A stretch of DNA of 64,000 nt, from the NCBI GenBank assembly GCA_009842675.1, contig VYEX01000020.1, positions 1 to 64,000 of the forward strand, in the 5' to 3' direction. Position 1 is the stretch's first letter, and each line of letters opens with the position of its first letter. This document shows positions 30,338 to 39,689 of the stretch, piece after piece. This DNA comes from Acidimicrobiia bacterium. GTDB taxonomy: Bacteria > Actinomycetota > Acidimicrobiia > Acidimicrobiales > Bin134. The notes beneath the pieces were generated by a model. That model was not told where the DNA came from, did not search any database, and worked only from the letters and a program-made list of their open reading frames with translations. The translations under genes were made by a program, and so were the position numbers.

Positions 30338-32203
30338 TCAGGTGATCTCGATGTCGTCCCACTCGACTTCGGTGCAGAGGCGGTGGTACTCCGGGCCGTA
30401 CCAGGGGGCGCTCATCTGAAGTCGGTTGTGGGTGGAGTTGACGTAGTAGTTGTTGCCCGGCGATCCCATGTCGTGCATGAGCAGGAGCTTGGAAGCCTCC
30501 TTGTCCAGCGCTTCGTTGTAGCGCTCGTAGGCGTCCATCGTGACCTCGACGCTTGACTTGCCCTCTTCGAGCATTCGCACGATGCACTGGCCGGCGTAGC
30601 CCGACCACACCTGATACCAGATGGGAAGTCCGGTGCCGCCCGACAGGGGCTGGGAGTTGGGGCCGTACAGCATGAACATGTTGGGGAACTTCGGCACCAT
30701 CATGCTGATGTAGGCCCGGGGGCCGTCTTTCGACCAGAAGTCGTGCACATTGAGGCCGTCTCGGCCGATGTAGTCGGCTGGATACAAGAACTGGACGATC
30801 TCGAAGCCGATGGCGGTGATGACGGCGTCCACCTCGTGAAGAGTTCCGTCGGCGGTCTCAATGCCCTCGGGGGTGAACCGGGCGATCGGGTCGGTGATCA
30901 GCTCGACGTTGTCGCGGGTTAGGGCCCGGTACCAGCCGTTGTCCACCACGGGGCGCCGGGAGAAGGGGGCATAGTCGGGGATGAGCCGATCCACGAGGTC
31001 TGGGTCGTTGTCGGTCTGCTCGTGGATGTAGTTGGTGAGGAACGAGCGAAGCTGGTCGTTCACCTCGTTCCAATAGCCACCGGCCGCCTGCCACTCCTCA
31101 TCGGGGATCAGCTGGTCGTGGGTCTTGAACAGGGCCGCGATGGCCATGTACCGCCACCAGTTCCAGTAGCCCGGGAAGTTGTCGAGCAGCCATCGGACCT
31201 CGGGCTCAATGGGCTGCCCGTACTTGGGCCGAGGGCTGATCCACTGCTTGGAGCGCTGGAAGACGTACACCTGCTCGGCCTCTTCGGCGACGGGGGAGAG
31301 GAGCTGCACTCCGGTCGAGCCGTTGCCGATGACGGCGATTCGGTCGCCGCGGTAGTCGTAGTCCTCTGGCCATTGGGACGGGTGGATGACCCGGCCGGGG
31401 AAGTCCTCCAGGCCTTCGAAATTGGGGGTTCTCTGGTTGGCGAAGGCGCCGACCGCGTTGATCACGACGTTTGCCTCGATGGTCTCGGTGCCATCGGGGG
31501 TGTCGGCATCGAGCACCCAGACGTCGCGTTCCTCGTCGAAGGTGGCCCGCTTCAGGTCGTGATCGAACCGGGTGTTGTCGTACATACCGTACTTGCGAGC
31601 GATGTGGAGCAGGTATTCCCGCACGTACTGGCCCTTTCCGAAGTACTCGGGCCACGGGTAGTTCTTCTCGAAGGCGAACTCGTAGGTGATCGAGATGGTG
31701 TCCACCCGGATGTCGGGGTAGCGGTGCCGGCTCCAGGTGCCGCCCGGCTCGGATCGGCGCTCGAGGATGACGTAGGGGATTCCCAGCAGTTCCATCTGAA
31801 TGCCCGCGGCCAGCCCGCTGAAACCGCTACCGATGATCGCCACTCGGAAGCCCTCGGGAATTTCAGGCTTGCCGTTGGTCCAGTCGACTGTCCAGGGGAA
31901 GGGCTTGAAGGCCATCAGCTCGCGCCGGGACTCAAATTCCAAGTCGCCCATATCCTCTTTGGTGGCCAAGTTCATCAGCTGGCGAAGACGGGGCTGCGGC
32001 GGTTCCTCGGGCATCCCGGGTCCGGCGTTCTCCTCCAGCCAGGCCACCGTCTTGGCAATCAGCAGCTCGCGCTGGTCATCGTCGAGCTCCAGCATTCTCG
32101 GCAGTGCCGCTATCTCGGGATCGTCGGTGTGGTGGAACAGCGCCACTCGCACCGCGTCTAAATCGGCCAATTCCACTGCCCTGCGAATGAAGTCCGAATC
32201 CAT
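30338..32203 (-). CDS. Flavin-containing monooxygenase / Baeyer-Villiger-type monooxygenase
   Basis: 621 aa; FAD-binding VAIIGSGFSGLAAGIQMELLGIPYVILERR, second Rossmann IAVIGNGSTGVQL, and FPGRVIHPSQWP close to the FMO/BVMO signature. Confidence 0.92.
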   Translation of the reverse strand: MDSDFIRRAVELADLDAVRVALFHHTDDPEIAALPRMLELDDDQRELLIAKTVAWLEENAGPGMPEEPPQPRLRQLMNLATKEDMGDLEFESRRELMAFKPFPWTVDWTNGKPEIPEGFRVAIIGSGFSGLAAGIQMELLGIPYVILERRSEPGGTWSRHRYPDIRVDTISITYEFAFEKNYPWPEYFGKGQYVREYLLHIARKYGMYDNTRFDHDLKRATFDEERDVWVLDADTPDGTETIEANVVINAVGAFANQRTPNFEGLEDFPGRVIHPSQWPEDYDYRGDRIAVIGNGSTGVQLLSPVAEEAEQVYVFQRSKQWISPRPKYGQPIEPEVRWLLDNFPGYWNWWRYMAIAALFKTHDQLIPDEEWQAAGGYWNEVNDQLRSFLTNYIHEQTDNDPDLVDRLIPDYAPFSRRPVVDNGWYRALTRDNVELITDPIARFTPEGIETADGTLHEVDAVITAIGFEIVQFLYPADYIGRDGLNVHDFWSKDGPRAYISMMVPKFPNMFMLYGPNSQPLSGGTGLPIWYQVWSGYAGQCIVRMLEEGKSSVEVTMDAYERYNEALDKEASKLLLMHDMGSPGNNYYVNSTHNRLQMSAPWYGPEYHRLCTEVEWDDIEIT

Positions 32204-32257
32204 GCCGGAAATTGTTGCAGAGCGGAGTGGGAATTCTTTAGTCCACAGGTGGGAGGT

Positions 32258-33364
32258 TTATCCCGGAGTCTCGGAGAACAGGGTTGTGTACACCTCGCGG
32301 GTCTCCGCAGTGGACAGGCCCGCGCCCAGGTACAGGTTGTCGATGTGGATCTCCCAGTGAAGGTGAGGGTCGGTGTAAAAGTCACCGTTGGCGGCCGCGT
32401 GGGTGCCGCGATTTCCGATCTCGCCCACTCGCTGTCCCGCTTGGATCGTCTGGCCGACGCGAATATCAGGATCGACATTGTGGAGATGGGCGTAGACCGT
32501 CACAACATGGCCGAGGAACAGGAAATCACCGTGGTCGATTACTACGAAGTTGCCGTAGAGCGTCAACAGCGTGAAGGGGGGAGTGGCTTGCAGCCGTTCT
32601 GCGATGCCGAGCAGCTCATCTCGATCGTCGGAATCGGGGTCTTGGTAGTTGCCCACCGCTAGGACGACCCGCCCGTCGAGGGCGGCCACCGCAGAGCGCC
32701 CCAGCGAGAAGCATTGGAAGTCCACGCCTTGGTGGATCCCGGATCGGTAGGCCCGGGGGGCGTTGGGCATCAGATCGGGATTGGAGAGCGGTGACGTGCA
32801 GTCGCTGGGAGGAGTCGTGAGGGGCGCCAAAGCTTCGGCGATCGCCAGAGCCTCTTCATAGGTTGGCGGCGCTTGGTCCAGAACGACCACGACCGGCGTA
32901 GGGGAGGGATCCGGGAAGGCTGGAGCGGCGTTAGCGTCGTCTGAAGGGTTGCCGGCGGTTGATTCCTGATTCGATTCGGAAGTGCTAGAAGTCGATTCTG
33001 GATCATCCGGCGAGTCGCCTGATTCGCTGGATGGCGCGCCTTCTCCGGCCTCCGGTTCGTCAGGTGTCGTTGAGGAGTCGGTCTCAGAGGAATCGGCAGA
33101 AGATGTCGCGGGGGCATCGTCTGCACTGTCGGACCACCAGATTTGCGATATCAGTATTCCGACAGCGAAAGCCACGGCCAGGGCGGCAATCGACAGAAGC
33201 ACTCGACCCGATTTGAGGCTCCTCAGGCCCTTGGCAGTCCATCGGGCGATCCATCGGAGGGATGCGACTAGGCCATTTCCGATGCCCTTGAGGCTCCTGG
33301 CACCGCGTTTCCCCAGCCAGCGGAAGGGCGCGGCCAATCTACTCCTGATGCCCGTGAATCTCAT
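32258..33364 (-). CDS. Membrane-anchored M23 family metallopeptidase (LytM-like) with acidic Ser-rich linker
   Basis: HQGVDFQC...NFVVIDHGDFLFLGHVVTVYAHLHN...VGEIGNRGTHA...DPHLHWEIH; TM segment VLLSIAALAVAFAVGILIS; start placed at MRFTGIRSRL inside a longer ORF to 33523. Confidence 0.82.
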   Translation of the reverse strand: MRFTGIRSRLAAPFRWLGKRGARSLKGIGNGLVASLRWIARWTAKGLRSLKSGRVLLSIAALAVAFAVGILISQIWWSDSADDAPATSSADSSETDSSTTPDEPEAGEGAPSSESGDSPDDPESTSSTSESNQESTAGNPSDDANAAPAFPDPSPTPVVVVLDQAPPTYEEALAIAEALAPLTTPPSDCTSPLSNPDLMPNAPRAYRSGIHQGVDFQCFSLGRSAVAALDGRVVLAVGNYQDPDSDDRDELLGIAERLQATPPFTLLTLYGNFVVIDHGDFLFLGHVVTVYAHLHNVDPDIRVGQTIQAGQRVGEIGNRGTHAAANGDFYTDPHLHWEIHIDNLYLGAGLSTAETREVYTTLFSETPG

Positions 33365-33454
33365 GGAGTCCCAGTTCCCCAACCATGCGAACCAGGAGAC
33401 TACACGGGTGTTGGGTGGGTCTGTGGGGCAGTCGAACGGGTAGAATCGTCGGCT

Positions 33455-33688
33455 GTGACCATCGCGCTTGTGGTGATTGACGTTGTTTCCGCGTTGGGGC
33501 TGCTGCTTCTGGTGCTGCTGCACAGCGGCCGGGGCGGCGGCCTCTCAGACATGTTCGGCGGCGGCTTCGGCACGCAGGCCGCTGGGTCGACGGTCATTGA
33601 GAAAAATCTCGACCGGCTCACCATCGTGGCCGCGTTGATCTTTTCCTTCTCCACTCTGGCTCTGGCCCTGCTGCTGGACTCCAGCTAG
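33455..33688 (+). CDS. secG: Preprotein translocase subunit SecG
   Basis: 77 aa, two hydrophobic segments and LLLLVLLHSGRGGGLSDMFGGG, typical SecG; GTG start. Confidence 0.9.
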   Translation: MTIALVVIDVVSALGLLLLVLLHSGRGGGLSDMFGGGFGTQAAGSTVIEKNLDRLTIVAALIFSFSTLALALLLDSS

Positions 33689-33710
33689 CCCCGGGCCGCT
33701 GGCCGCTGGT

Positions 33711-34817
33711 TTGGACTTCGCGCTCACTCCCGAGTTGCTGGAACTGCGCGACCGGGCGCGAGCCGTGGCCGCTGACGGGGTGGCCCGATTCGGGCGGCAC
33801 AACGATTCGTGGATCAACGGCTACTCCAAGGAGTTCGCCCGGATCATTGCCGCTGAGGGTTGGATCGGCATGGGGTGGCCGACTGAGTACGGAGGAAGGG
33901 GTAGGCCGCCCATAGAACGGCTGATCGTGGCCGAAGAGATGATCAGCGCTGGTGCCCCGGTGGCTGCCATGTGGTTTGCCGATAGGCAGATGGGCCCAAC
34001 GCTGATCGCCTACGGCACCGAGCAGCAGAAAACCGAGTTTCTCCCCACAATGCTGTCGGGGGAGTCCACCTGGTGCATCGGGATGAGCGAGCCCGATGCC
34101 GGCTCCGATTTGGCCTCGATCTCCACTCGGGCGGTGCGAGAGGGCGACCAATTCGTGATCGACGGCCAGAAGATCTGGACCAGCTTCGGACATGTGGCCG
34201 ACTACTGCTATCTGATCTGCCGCACCAGCGACGAGGGGCCTCCCCATCGGGGGGTCAGCGAGATCATCGTGCCCATGGACACCCCGGGCATCGAAGTGCG
34301 CCCGATAACGGACATGATCGCCAACCGGCATTTCTGCGAAATTTACTTCACCGGAGTTCGGGTGCCGGCTACCAACTTGGTGGGCACCGAGGGCGATGCC
34401 TTCAAGCAGACCATGGTGCAACTGGCCCACGAGCGCGGCGGCATCGACCGACTGGTGTCCAACCGGGTGCTGTTCTTGCACGCCCGGTCGGCAGCCGACC
34501 GATCTGACCCCCGAGTCCGCCAACAAATCGCCCAACTGGAGACGGAATATCGGGTGGGCCGATTGCTGGTGTATCGGGAGGTGCTGGGTCAGGCCCCGGC
34601 CGGGTTCAGCGCGGCCACCAAGGCCTTCTGCACCGAGCACGAGCAGCGGGTCGCCCAGTTCGCCGCTGCGTCCCTCGGGCCGGCAGCCCTGCTCGACGAC
34701 CAATGGACCAGGGGAATCTGCTACGCCGCCTCGTACACCATCGCCGGCGGTACCTCCAACGTCATGCGCAACATCCTGGGCGAAAGGGTGCTCGGACTGC
34801 CCCGCGAGCCCCGGTAA
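33711..34817 (+). CDS. Acyl-CoA dehydrogenase
   Basis: MSEPDAGSDLASISTRA, DGQKIWTSFGH, YTIAGGTSNVMRNILGERVLGLPR. Confidence 0.93.
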   Translation: MDFALTPELLELRDRARAVAADGVARFGRHNDSWINGYSKEFARIIAAEGWIGMGWPTEYGGRGRPPIERLIVAEEMISAGAPVAAMWFADRQMGPTLIAYGTEQQKTEFLPTMLSGESTWCIGMSEPDAGSDLASISTRAVREGDQFVIDGQKIWTSFGHVADYCYLICRTSDEGPPHRGVSEIIVPMDTPGIEVRPITDMIANRHFCEIYFTGVRVPATNLVGTEGDAFKQTMVQLAHERGGIDRLVSNRVLFLHARSAADRSDPRVRQQIAQLETEYRVGRLLVYREVLGQAPAGFSAATKAFCTEHEQRVAQFAAASLGPAALLDDQWTRGICYAASYTIAGGTSNVMRNILGERVLGLPREPR

Positions 34818-35001
34818 ATAGCCTGCCTGCCTGTTCTAGCGAAATGGTCTTCGCCGAACAGCTTGCGAAGCTACTCGACCGGAAGGAAGAACACTGACGC
34901 ACAGCACAGGCGATCCCCCCAAGCGATTACCTGCCGCAGAGCAGGTCTTCGCGGCAGTGGTCGTGGATGCCTGCTAGGGTCGCTTCCATTCATCGCTCTA
35001 C

Positions 35002-36054
35002 ATGAGGGGGCTTGCGATGACTAGACAGACACGTAACTTCAAGATGTTGAGTACTGTCCTCGTTTTCATAATGCTGGGCGTCCTCCTTGTTGGATGCGGG
35101 GACGATGATGATGGTAGGCCAAGCAAACTTGTCTTTAGTCAGGTGCCAGCTGAAGATGCAACCGGTATGGCCCAGGCCTACACAACGACGATTGACATTC
35201 TCATTGACCATGTTGAAGGCCTAGAAGAAATAGAGTTCGTCCTGGCAACTGAATATGCGGGAATGGTAGAGGGCATTATCGCAGGGCGAATTGATGCGGC
35301 CCAATACGGTCCTTTTGCCTATGTAATCTCAACTCAGAAAGGCGCCAATCTTGAAGTCGCTGGTACGGCAATAAGGAAAAAGGGAGCGTCTCCCGGGTAT
35401 CGAAGCTACTTGGTAACTGGAATAGATAGTGGAATTTCGAGCCTTGAAGATCTTGCAGGTAAGAATGTGTGCTTCGTTGACCCGGGTTCAACTTCGGGGT
35501 ACTTATTCCCTTCAGAGGGTCTGCTCTCAGTAGGTCTTGACCCATCAGAAGGATCGAATGATATAAACTCAATCTTTGCCGGTGGGCACGACTCGTCAAT
35601 CTTGAGCGTCGCAAGTGGGGATTGTGACGCAGGTTTCGCAGCCGACGTCTTCCTAAAGAGCCAACCCGATGACGCTGGTCCCGGTAGACTCCAGGACACA
35701 GGAGATATCGATGGCATTCTCGACAGAGTGGATGGCTCAGATGTCAACCCTGAAAGTGCTGAATTAGCAATCATCTGGAAGACAGAATACATTGCTGGCG
35801 CTCCATTCGCCCTTAACTTAGATACCATTCCTGCAGATATGATCGAAGAGATCACAGCTGTCCTGACCGAGAAAGCCAATGTCACCTACGCCCTAGCCAA
35901 CGGTTATTGCGAAGGGACTGAGGACGACCATAATTGTCATATCGGTGCAGGAGGTACGGGAGATTGGGGATACATCGACGTTGGAGGCGACTCCTATTAC
36001 GATGGCATCCGTCGAGTCTGTGAAGTAACTGGCGCTAACGAGTGCGAAGGTTAG
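35002..36054 (+). CDS. phnD: Phosphate/phosphite/phosphonate ABC transporter substrate-binding lipoprotein (PhnD-like)
   Basis: Lipobox LLVGCGDD; YAGMVEGIIAGRIDAAQYGPFAYV, CFVDPGSTSGYLFPSEGL typical of the PhnD family. Confidence 0.85.
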   Translation: MRGLAMTRQTRNFKMLSTVLVFIMLGVLLVGCGDDDDGRPSKLVFSQVPAEDATGMAQAYTTTIDILIDHVEGLEEIEFVLATEYAGMVEGIIAGRIDAAQYGPFAYVISTQKGANLEVAGTAIRKKGASPGYRSYLVTGIDSGISSLEDLAGKNVCFVDPGSTSGYLFPSEGLLSVGLDPSEGSNDINSIFAGGHDSSILSVASGDCDAGFAADVFLKSQPDDAGPGRLQDTGDIDGILDRVDGSDVNPESAELAIIWKTEYIAGAPFALNLDTIPADMIEEITAVLTEKANVTYALANGYCEGTEDDHNCHIGAGGTGDWGYIDVGGDSYYDGIRRVCEVTGANECEG

Positions 36055-36107
36055 TTATAGAAGGAACCGCCTAACTTGAAAATGTTGGTGACGTAAGTCA
36101 AAGCAAT

Positions 36108-36959
36108 ATGGTTTCCCCCGATGATGGCAGCGTAATGATTCCAGCGTCGGGGGAAACCGCTGTTAAGGTCACAAACCTGGTCAAGACTTTTGATAATGGG
36201 AGTGTTACGGCGCTTGATCAGGTATCAATCACTGTACCGACGGGTCAACTACTGGTCATTATCGGGCTTTCCGGCGCGGGAAAGTCAACCCTGCTTAGGC
36301 ATTTAAACGGCCTACATTTGCCAACAGAAGGGTCGGTGGAGGTCCTTGGCCAGGACGTGCCTGCACTGACACGACCAGAGCTGCGACACCTTCGGCGCGA
36401 TATCGGGTTCGTTTTCCAGCAATTTAATATAGTTGGAAGAGTCACCTGTATAGAGAATGTCCTGAGTGGGGCGCTAGGTCGAATACGAGGACCACGTATC
36501 GGGGCGATGATGTATTCAAAATCGCTGCGAGTCGAAGCTTTCGAGCAACTGGATAGGGTCGGATTGGCAGATCGAGCTTGGCAGCGGACAGACACCCTTT
36601 CTGGCGGTCAACAACAACGTGTAGCTATAGCGCGAAGTTTAATGCAAAAGCCTAAACTGGTCTTAGCGGATGAACCAGTCGCCTCTCTAGATCCTGAAAT
36701 TTCAGGGCAAGTGATGGACCTTCTCGTACAATGTTGTATCGAGGACAATATTACTGTCATCTGTAGCCTTCACCAGGTTGAATTGGCGTTGGGTTGGACA
36801 GATCGTCTGATAGGGCTCCGTGATGGCAAAGTCGTCATGGACACTCCGGTAGACGACTCATTGAACCAAGACGCTGTAATGGAGGTCTACCGCGAATTAG
36901 ACCCATCTGGCGACAAACGAGAAGAATACGCCGAATCGATCAATAGCCCTGTCTTGTGA
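36108..36959 (+). CDS. phnC: Phosphonate ABC transporter ATP-binding protein (PhnC-like)
   Basis: Walker A GLSGAGKSTLLRHLNGLHLPTEGSV, signature TLSGGQQQRVAIARSLMQKPKLVLADEPVASLDPEISGQVMDLL. Confidence 0.92.
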   Translation: MVSPDDGSVMIPASGETAVKVTNLVKTFDNGSVTALDQVSITVPTGQLLVIIGLSGAGKSTLLRHLNGLHLPTEGSVEVLGQDVPALTRPELRHLRRDIGFVFQQFNIVGRVTCIENVLSGALGRIRGPRIGAMMYSKSLRVEAFEQLDRVGLADRAWQRTDTLSGGQQQRVAIARSLMQKPKLVLADEPVASLDPEISGQVMDLLVQCCIEDNITVICSLHQVELALGWTDRLIGLRDGKVVMDTPVDDSLNQDAVMEVYRELDPSGDKREEYAESINSPVL

Positions 36960-38749
36960 CTACCGCAGTAGAAAAGGACGACGGACGCAATAGGGCTAGT
37001 TCTGGAGCGATCCAACGCGGTCATTCCTATCAGGTTTCTCGCCCATGGACCCTACAGAGGGCACAGATCTGGAGTTTTGCTGTCGTCCTGGTGATTGCTT
37101 TTGCTTGGTCCATTGATCGGGTAGGTCTTTCATTCAGTGGTATAGCAGAGATCATTGAAGGCTGGCCAGCAACGTGGAACCTACTCCAGAGGATGGTGCC
37201 ACCCTTTATACCCAGTGAAGATTTAGACGTAGTCATTTCCGCCGCTTTCGACACCTTCTTCATGGCCTTTGCAGGGACCGCGCTTGGACTAGTGTTGGGA
37301 ATACCCCTCGGTCTGCTTTCAGCACGAAACGTCATGCCCTGGGCCTCTGTTCGTGCACTTGCAAGAGCAGCAATCGTCTTTTCGCGGGCTATACCTGCTC
37401 TGGTCTTTGCTATCTTCTTTGTCAGAATATACGGTATCGGCGTTCTCCCTGGAGTGATATCGATTGGCATTCACTCAATCGGTATGATAGGCAAACTCGT
37501 AGCTGATGCAGCCGAAGATATTGATCCCGGCCCGCGTGAAGGGGTTGCCTCTACAGGTGCTGGCCCAATGCAGGACCTCTTCTCCGGTGTGTGGAGTCAG
37601 ATGGTTCCAACAGTCATCACTATTTCTCTGTATCGGTTGGAACTTGATTTCCGTTCCGCTCCTATCCTTGGATGGGTAGGCGCAGGAGGAATCGGCGTCC
37701 TTCTACGGGCGTACCAAGGAAGTCTCCGATATCAGGAAATGCTGGGAGTCACGCTCCTCATCGTAATCCTTGTGATTGTCTTAGAAGCGCTCTCTGCATT
37801 GACTCGCCATGCACTTCTGGGAACAACTGAAAGACACCCGACTAAAACAAAAGATGCAAAATCCAAAAAATTCACGAGTGGTCTGGCCAGTCCAGGAAAA
37901 AAGATAGCAGATTGGATTATTAGTAGATCCAAGCAAAAGGCGACACCAGGGCATCAACTACCTCAGATCCGCTTGACTCCGCCATGGACTACAGAGCGCT
38001 TAAAAGTGAATGTAGTTGGTTTTATGTTTTCTGTACTCCTAGTGCTTTCGTTGATCATCCCAGACATCGGCGCTGGAGAAGTTATTACTGGTAGTGAGAA
38101 GATCCCAGAAATGCTAAGAAGGGTGACCCCTGACGATTGGTCCTGGTTCACCGACCGAATCGTTCATGACATGATTGATACGTTGGGGATCGGAATGGCA
38201 GCGACGGGATTGGCATTAATATTTGCAATTCCATTTTCTTTCCTTGCTGCGAGCAATACGGCCCCAGGGCGGTTTGTGTATCTTTGTTCACGATCATTCA
38301 TGCTACTTGTCCGTTGCGCTCCCGAGCTAGTAGTTGCCGTGATATTTGTAGCAGCAATCGGGCCGGGGCCTAGAGCTGGAACACTTGCACTTGCTATTGC
38401 ACTGTTTGGCTTTATCACAAAACTCTTTGCTGATGCCATAGAAGAGGCGCGTCAAGGCATTCGTGATGGAGTGGCTTCAACAGGGTCAAGCAGGCTCCAG
38501 GAATCAACTTCTGCGGTTTTGCCGCAAGTAATCACCTCTAAAATCAGCAACTCCATGTATTTATTGGATGTTGGAATTAGAAATTCAGCAATCGTGGGTA
38601 TCGTCGGTGGGGGTGGAATAGGATTCTTGGTGATCAATGCCTCTAGACAACTAGAGTGGGAGACTCTAGGCGGAATCATCTTCTGCATTTTCGTCGTGGT
38701 GTATGCCATCGAGCTGATTTCAACCTGGGTCAGAAGAAAGATAACGTGA
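36956..38749 (+). CDS. phnE: Phosphonate ABC transporter permease, two PhnE-like domains in one polypeptide
   Basis: 597 aa; duplicated permease segments, each with an EAA-type loop (DAAEDIDPGPREGVASTGAGPMQDL and DAIEEARQGIRDGVASTGSSRLQES). Confidence 0.9.
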   Translation: MTTAVEKDDGRNRASSGAIQRGHSYQVSRPWTLQRAQIWSFAVVLVIAFAWSIDRVGLSFSGIAEIIEGWPATWNLLQRMVPPFIPSEDLDVVISAAFDTFFMAFAGTALGLVLGIPLGLLSARNVMPWASVRALARAAIVFSRAIPALVFAIFFVRIYGIGVLPGVISIGIHSIGMIGKLVADAAEDIDPGPREGVASTGAGPMQDLFSGVWSQMVPTVITISLYRLELDFRSAPILGWVGAGGIGVLLRAYQGSLRYQEMLGVTLLIVILVIVLEALSALTRHALLGTTERHPTKTKDAKSKKFTSGLASPGKKIADWIISRSKQKATPGHQLPQIRLTPPWTTERLKVNVVGFMFSVLLVLSLIIPDIGAGEVITGSEKIPEMLRRVTPDDWSWFTDRIVHDMIDTLGIGMAATGLALIFAIPFSFLAASNTAPGRFVYLCSRSFMLLVRCAPELVVAVIFVAAIGPGPRAGTLALAIALFGFITKLFADAIEEARQGIRDGVASTGSSRLQESTSAVLPQVITSKISNSMYLLDVGIRNSAIVGIVGGGGIGFLVINASRQLEWETLGGIIFCIFVVVYAIELISTWVRRKIT

Positions 38750-39627
38750 TGGGCGTGTTTCGTGTTACCCAGTTTTCTGATATGCACTTCTGTAGCGACC
38801 CTGAGGCCGCCCCGCGGAATACTGATGACACTTGGGACGCGGTGTTTGCCGATGCGTTCGATTCAGGCCAGCCACTGCCCGACCTGGTGGTGATTACCGG
38901 TGACATTGCCGACAACGGCACCGAGGCCGAATACGAGAAGGTGGCCGAGAAGCTGTCCCGCCTCCCCGTGGATGCGGTGGTGTGTCCCGGAAATCACGAC
39001 CGGCAGGTGCCCTTCGACGCCATTTTGCCTCGGCCGGGCATCAGCAGCGGGCGCACTCTGCGAGTCGGGCCATGGTTGTTCCTATTCGCCGACTCCAACG
39101 CGGACGGGCGGGAGCGGCGCCCGGACGGCTCGCTGGCGGACCGAGAGGACCGGACCCACGCGCACGGCCGTTTCGGGGATGCCGAGGTGGCATGGATTGT
39201 CGAGACCGTTGAGCGAAGTGACGCGGATCACGCCTTTGTGTGGACCCACCACCCGCCGGGAGCCTTCGGTTTCTTCTACAAAGAAGACCATGACGTGGAA
39301 TTCGCTCGGCTGGTCGACATGGTCCCCAACATCCGCGGCGTGGGAGCTGGTCATACGCATACCAACACCACCCATGAGTGTGCGGGACGCCCAGTCCACC
39401 AGTGCCCGTCTCTGTCGACGAACCTCGACCTCGACGAATACACCACGCTCCCGCCCGGATACCGCACTTACGAGTTTTTCGATGACGGGACGGTTGCCAG
39501 CGAGGTCCACCTAGTGGGGGAGGAGCAGTGGCCGAGCTATCCCCTGGCCGAAGTTACCCGGCAAATGCTCCGGGGCGAGATCAGCTTCGAGGAGATGATG
39601 GAGCAGTTGACCGCTGAGCGGGCCTGA
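38749..39627 (+). CDS. Calcineurin-like metallophosphoesterase
   Basis: QFSDMHFCSD, VVITGDIADNGTEAEY, CPGNHDRQVP, GVGAGHTHTNTTH; start overlaps the phnE stop (TGATG). Confidence 0.9.
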   Translation: MGVFRVTQFSDMHFCSDPEAAPRNTDDTWDAVFADAFDSGQPLPDLVVITGDIADNGTEAEYEKVAEKLSRLPVDAVVCPGNHDRQVPFDAILPRPGISSGRTLRVGPWLFLFADSNADGRERRPDGSLADREDRTHAHGRFGDAEVAWIVETVERSDADHAFVWTHHPPGAFGFFYKEDHDVEFARLVDMVPNIRGVGAGHTHTNTTHECAGRPVHQCPSLSTNLDLDEYTTLPPGYRTYEFFDDGTVASEVHLVGEEQWPSYPLAEVTRQMLRGEISFEEMMEQLTAERA

Positions 39628-39637
39628 TTATGTCCTG

Positions 39638-39689
39638 AATATTTCTTAGATCAGAATGCTCTAAATATTGGAATAAGTCTAGAATACTT
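39638..39689 (+). promoter_or_regulatory. AT-rich furA promoter/operator region with inverted repeats (candidate Fur-family autoregulatory site)
   Basis: AATATTT (39638-39644) ... AAATATT (39663-39669) inverted repeat and AAGTcTAGAatACTT (39675-39689), just upstream of the furA ATG. Confidence 0.45.

Noticed and set aside
33618-34703. 361-aa minus-strand ORF
   Set aside because: Antisense to the acyl-CoA dehydrogenase, no recognisable motif.
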